Assembly: GCA_964525555.1 (NCBI GenBank)
Contig: CAZGHN010000031.1
Location: 1 to 9,050, forward strand
Source: JAFGHJ01 sp964525555
GTDB taxonomy: Bacteria > Hydrothermota > UBA3072
Length of the DNA: 9,050 nucleotides
Direction of reading: 5' to 3'
Shown: positions 7,116 through 9,050 of the stretch, in pieces
How positions within the stretch are numbered: position 1 is the stretch's first letter
How the letters are laid out: the number at the start of each line of letters is the position of its first letter
Notes under the pieces: generated by a model
Told to the model about the DNA's origin: nothing
The model's database searches: none
The model's input: only the letters and a program-made list of their open reading frames with translations
Translations under genes and position numbers: made by a program

Positions 7116-7535
7116 TCAGTTATCCGTTTTTTTGAATACAAAGTGTTTTGAACCCAGATAATTGAACACCGTTCCAAAGGCTACTCCGCATCCTTGAGCA
7201 ATTACTTTGTAAGGAACGTTGAAAAAATGCAGTATTAAATTTAATACGAGAAGGTTCGCTGCAAGTCCGACTAATGTTGTCATGTTAAATTTGATCCAGC
7301 CGCGAACAGATAATCTCTCACCTCCCATAACTTTTTTAAAGGTCCATTTATGATGTAAAGTATAATTTTGAGCGCCGGCTATCAGAAAACCTATAACGGC
7401 AAACACATTTGCCCATAAGCCTAAGATGTCTACGAAAATATAAAAAATAGAAAGATTTGTTATGGTTCCCAGGAAACCGACAAAAGCAAATTTAAAAAAA
7501 GAATGTTTTAAAATATATATTGATTTTTTAATCAT
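7116..7535 (-). CDS. GtrA-family membrane protein (putative polyprenyl-phosphate-sugar flippase)
   Basis: 139 residues, the usual size for GtrA-like proteins, with four predicted membrane helices (about 12-34, 38-56, 84-104 and 108-128). Family features are FVGFLGTITN (18-27) in helix 1, AQNYTLHHKWTFKK (55-68) after helix 2 and the ending FNYLGSKHFVFKK (124-136). In GtrABC systems GtrA is thought to flip the polyprenyl-phosphate-linked sugar made by the GT2 enzyme so that a GT-C enzyme can use it; both partners lie in the adjacent operon. The ATG at 7535 has only a poor Shine-Dalgarno sequence, and an upstream ATG is out of frame. It is transcribed towards the operon from its own promoter and ends 6 bases from the stop of GT-C copy 2, so the transcripts very likely overlap at their 3' ends. 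Confidence 0.9.
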   Translation of the reverse strand: MIKKSIYILKHSFFKFAFVGFLGTITNLSIFYIFVDILGLWANVFAVIGFLIAGAQNYTLHHKWTFKKVMGGERLSVRGWIKFNMTTLVGLAANLLVLNLILHFFNVPYKVIAQGCGVAFGTVFNYLGSKHFVFKKTDN

Positions 7536-7567
7536 TTTTTGCTCGACAGTCTCATAATGTTTGAACG

Positions 7568-7596
7568 AGAATAAGCGTTTCTATAAACTTTGTCAA
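7568..7596 (-). promoter_or_regulatory. Sigma-70-like promoter of the GtrA gene
   Basis: On the - strand, TTGACA (7596-7591) is followed after 17 bases by TATTCT (7573-7568). The expected start lies near 7561, giving a leader of about 25 bases before the ATG at 7535. The hexamers equal those of the promoter at 347-374. Confidence 0.65.
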
Positions 7597-7620
7597 GAGA
7601 TAATCTAAACTTAAGAAAAA

Positions 7621-7630
7621 GTTCATGAAC
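7621..7630. other. 10-base perfect palindrome upstream of the GtrA promoter
   Basis: GTTCATGAAC is self-complementary and centred about 30 bases upstream of the -35 box. It could be an operator for a dimeric regulator, but a single 10-base palindrome in AT-rich DNA may be chance. Confidence 0.2.
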
Positions 7631-7651
7631 ATGGTGGTACAAATAAAAAAT

Positions 7652-7683
7652 AAACAGCCCGGAATCATACTCCCGGGCTGTTT
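7652..7683 (-). terminator. Intrinsic terminator of the CBM60/beta-helix gene
   Basis: An 11-bp perfect inverted repeat (arms 7652-7662 and 7673-7683, core ACAGCCCGG / CCGGGCTGT) encloses a 10-base loop. On the - strand it is followed by a T-rich tract (complement of 7641-7651) and lies 15 bases past the stop at 7699. A TTTTATT tract on the + side means it might also work in the other direction. Confidence 0.88.
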
Positions 7684-7698
7684 TATTATAATGGCTGT

Positions 7699-9050
7699 TT
7701 ATCTGCAAGAAACGTTGACGGAATTACCCGAGCCTCCGGTAATAGCCCAACAATCGTCGCAGCGAGCGACTGTACCGCTTCTGACGTGTGTGTCATAGGA
7801 ATCCTGGATCCAGATACCGATGTCGGTACAATCCGCTATGTCTACACTGTTAATGGTACAATCTCTGCTGCCTGAGACACTGAAGAAGCCACGACCGCAT
7901 CCGCGCGCATATACTTTGCTGACTCTGATATTCGGACCGTTATCATTAGCACAACGGAAAGCAGCATAACCACCACCGGGACAACATCTGACGCCATTAA
8001 CGGTTCCGACTGTTGCGTTCTTGGATTTGTTAAAGATTAATCCACAATAGCCGATATCTGTGGCGTTTACGGTTCCGATATTGATACCGTCGACACCATA
8101 GGTTTCAAACGCATGATTCGATGCACCAGTGATGTTGATATTGTTAGCCGTAAGATTCCTGGACCAACCTCCTTTGCTGTCGTCGACACGGATACCGAGA
8201 CCACCCCTAAGATTCATTGTTATTGACTGCAGGTTAATGTTACTGCACGTTCTAAACCATATTCCGTAGCGTGGATTACCTGTGACTTTTAAGTTTCTGA
8301 CTGTTATGTTACTCTTATTATCTGCTTGAATAGGTACGATGTACGCGTCGCCATTACAGTTAATTGTGCAGCCGTTAAAATCAAGCGTCATGTTGCTCTT
8401 GGGTTTTATAGCATAGATATTACCCTTACCCGGGCCGGAATCTCCAGAATTTTTAATACTTACCGTTCCTGAACTCATGTTATTAATACAGGCATTTACA
8501 GCATCAAACATTCTGCTGCCGCTGTACACAGTAGAACCGCCCACCTTGGCTGTGTAGGTATTGCCGCTCCTTGTAACTTCTCCATAGGTACTGCTGCCGC
8601 TCGTTGTGGTCGTTGTTGTATATCCGCTGGTTGTGGTTGTTGTATAACCACCACCTCCACCTGAAACATTACCAAATCCTATACATCCTTCGCAATGTAG
8701 CCATTCGCTGTTTGAGCCGCCGCAGGAACCATTCTGCCATACTCCGGTATTTGAGCTCATGTTTTCTGCCTGACGGGTTGAACCGTTAACCGTGATATAA
8801 TCTATCTGCACATCCCTGTTTGTTCCATCATCATTGTCAAAACAAACACTTATGTCGCCGGTATTGTTAGTAGAGGCAGAGTAATTCCGGTAACTCGTTG
8901 ATAATGTCCAATTGCCAATTGTACTGCCGCTTACTCTCAAATTAATGTGTTCACTACCGGCTACACCGCGCGCCCTTACTACGATGGAATTCGATCCGCC
9001 ACCACCGCCGCTGGTCGTGGTTGTGGTCCAACCTCCACCGCCACTTGTTG
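7699..9050 (-). CDS. Secreted multidomain protein: CBM60-like domain plus cysteine-rich parallel beta-helix (5' partial)
   Basis: The frame is open from the right window edge (first full codon 9048-9046) to the TAA at 7701-7699: 449 residues visible, N-terminus outside. The TTG at 8940 is internal, not a start, because in-frame coding continues upstream. Order: a T5 linker flanked by Gly runs (1-18); a CBM60-like domain (about 20-126) with IVVRARG, CFDND, RDVQIDYITVNG, RQAEN, NTGVWQNGSCGG and SEWLHCEGCIGFG, the pattern of calcium-dependent xylan-binding modules (CBM36/60 type); a Gly/Thr linker (127-154); then a right-handed parallel beta-helix (about 155-449) with repeated N-I-x-V strands, YGIWFR, GGLGIRVD, FETYGVDG and GYAAFRCAND. 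The beta-helix resembles pectate-lyase-like proteins, but no catalytic residues can be assigned. Roughly a dozen cysteines fit disulfides outside the cell. The leading linker implies at least one more domain upstream. It probably binds or cleaves plant-type polysaccharide. Confidence 0.88.
   Translation of the reverse strand, partial: TSGGGGWTTTTTSGGGGGSNSIVVRARGVAGSEHINLRVSGSTIGNWTLSTSYRNYSASTNNTGDISVCFDNDDGTNRDVQIDYITVNGSTRQAENMSSNTGVWQNGSCGGSNSEWLHCEGCIGFGNVSGGGGGYTTTTTSGYTTTTTTSGSSTYGEVTRSGNTYTAKVGGSTVYSGSRMFDAVNACINNMSSGTVSIKNSGDSGPGKGNIYAIKPKSNMTLDFNGCTINCNGDAYIVPIQADNKSNITVRNLKVTGNPRYGIWFRTCSNINLQSITMNLRGGLGIRVDDSKGGWSRNLTANNINITGASNHAFETYGVDGINIGTVNATDIGYCGLIFNKSKNATVGTVNGVRCCPGGGYAAFRCANDNGPNIRVSKVYARGCGRGFFSVSGSRDCTINSVDIADCTDIGIWIQDSYDTHVRSGTVARCDDCWAITGGSGNSVNVSCR

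Noticed and set aside
8604..8789. 61-residue + strand open frame
   Set aside because: Antisense to the linker and CBM60-like region of the - strand gene, with no supporting signals.
8938..8940. TTG at 8940 as the start of the CBM60/beta-helix gene
   Set aside because: The same frame stays open to the window edge and encodes the first part of the CBM60-like domain plus a further Thr linker, so the gene starts outside the window.
1..9050. DPANN archaeal origin, suggested by Thr-rich linkers and low GC
   Set aside because: Consensus-like TTGACA promoters and hairpin/U-tract terminators favour a bacterium, though no gene here settles the phylum.

Overview
This window probably comes from a bacterium of an uncultivated or poorly sampled lineage. 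The bacterial assignment rests on sigma-70-like promoters (TTGACA with a TATTCT -10), hairpin-plus-U-tract terminators and good Shine-Dalgarno sites; no gene here fixes the phylum. Nothing resembles a phage, integrase, transposase, tRNA or CRISPR array.

Layout. Positions 3-200 hold the 3' end of a secreted-protein gene (+ strand): the end of a beta-sandwich, carbohydrate-binding-like domain followed by a Thr-rich tail ending in a tryptophan cluster. An intrinsic terminator follows at 264-298. A promoter at 347-374 then drives a tight five-gene run on the + strand: a NodU/TobZ-type carbamoyltransferase (402-2102), a multi-pass GT-C glycosyltransferase (2130-3746), a radical SAM/SPASM-like enzyme (3743-4813), a polyprenyl-phosphate-sugar synthase-like GT2 (4800-5486) and a second GT-C paralogue (5508-7109). 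A GtrA-family membrane protein (7116-7535) is convergent with this run, only 6 bases away, and has its own promoter. A terminator at 7652-7683 closes a large secreted protein on the - strand (7699 to beyond 9050) that has a CBM60-like domain, Thr/Gly linkers and a cysteine-rich parallel beta-helix.

How the genes fit together (inference). GT2 + GtrA + GT-C is the known three-part logic of GtrABC-type systems: a sugar is loaded onto polyprenyl phosphate in the cytoplasm, flipped by GtrA, and transferred outside by a GT-C enzyme. Here the set has two GT-C paralogues and two possible tailoring enzymes (carbamoyltransferase, radical SAM). It sits between two inward-facing genes for secreted Thr-rich proteins. 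A dedicated surface-glycosylation cassette, perhaps acting on those Thr tracts, is a testable idea but is not shown by the sequence.

The clearest unusual signal is the mosaic relationship of the two GT-C genes. A 95-base block (identical) and a 380-base block (two synonymous differences) are nearly the same in both copies, while the DNA between and around them has diverged clearly. This is the signature of recent gene conversion. The cassette is also visibly more AT-rich than the two flanking secreted-protein genes.
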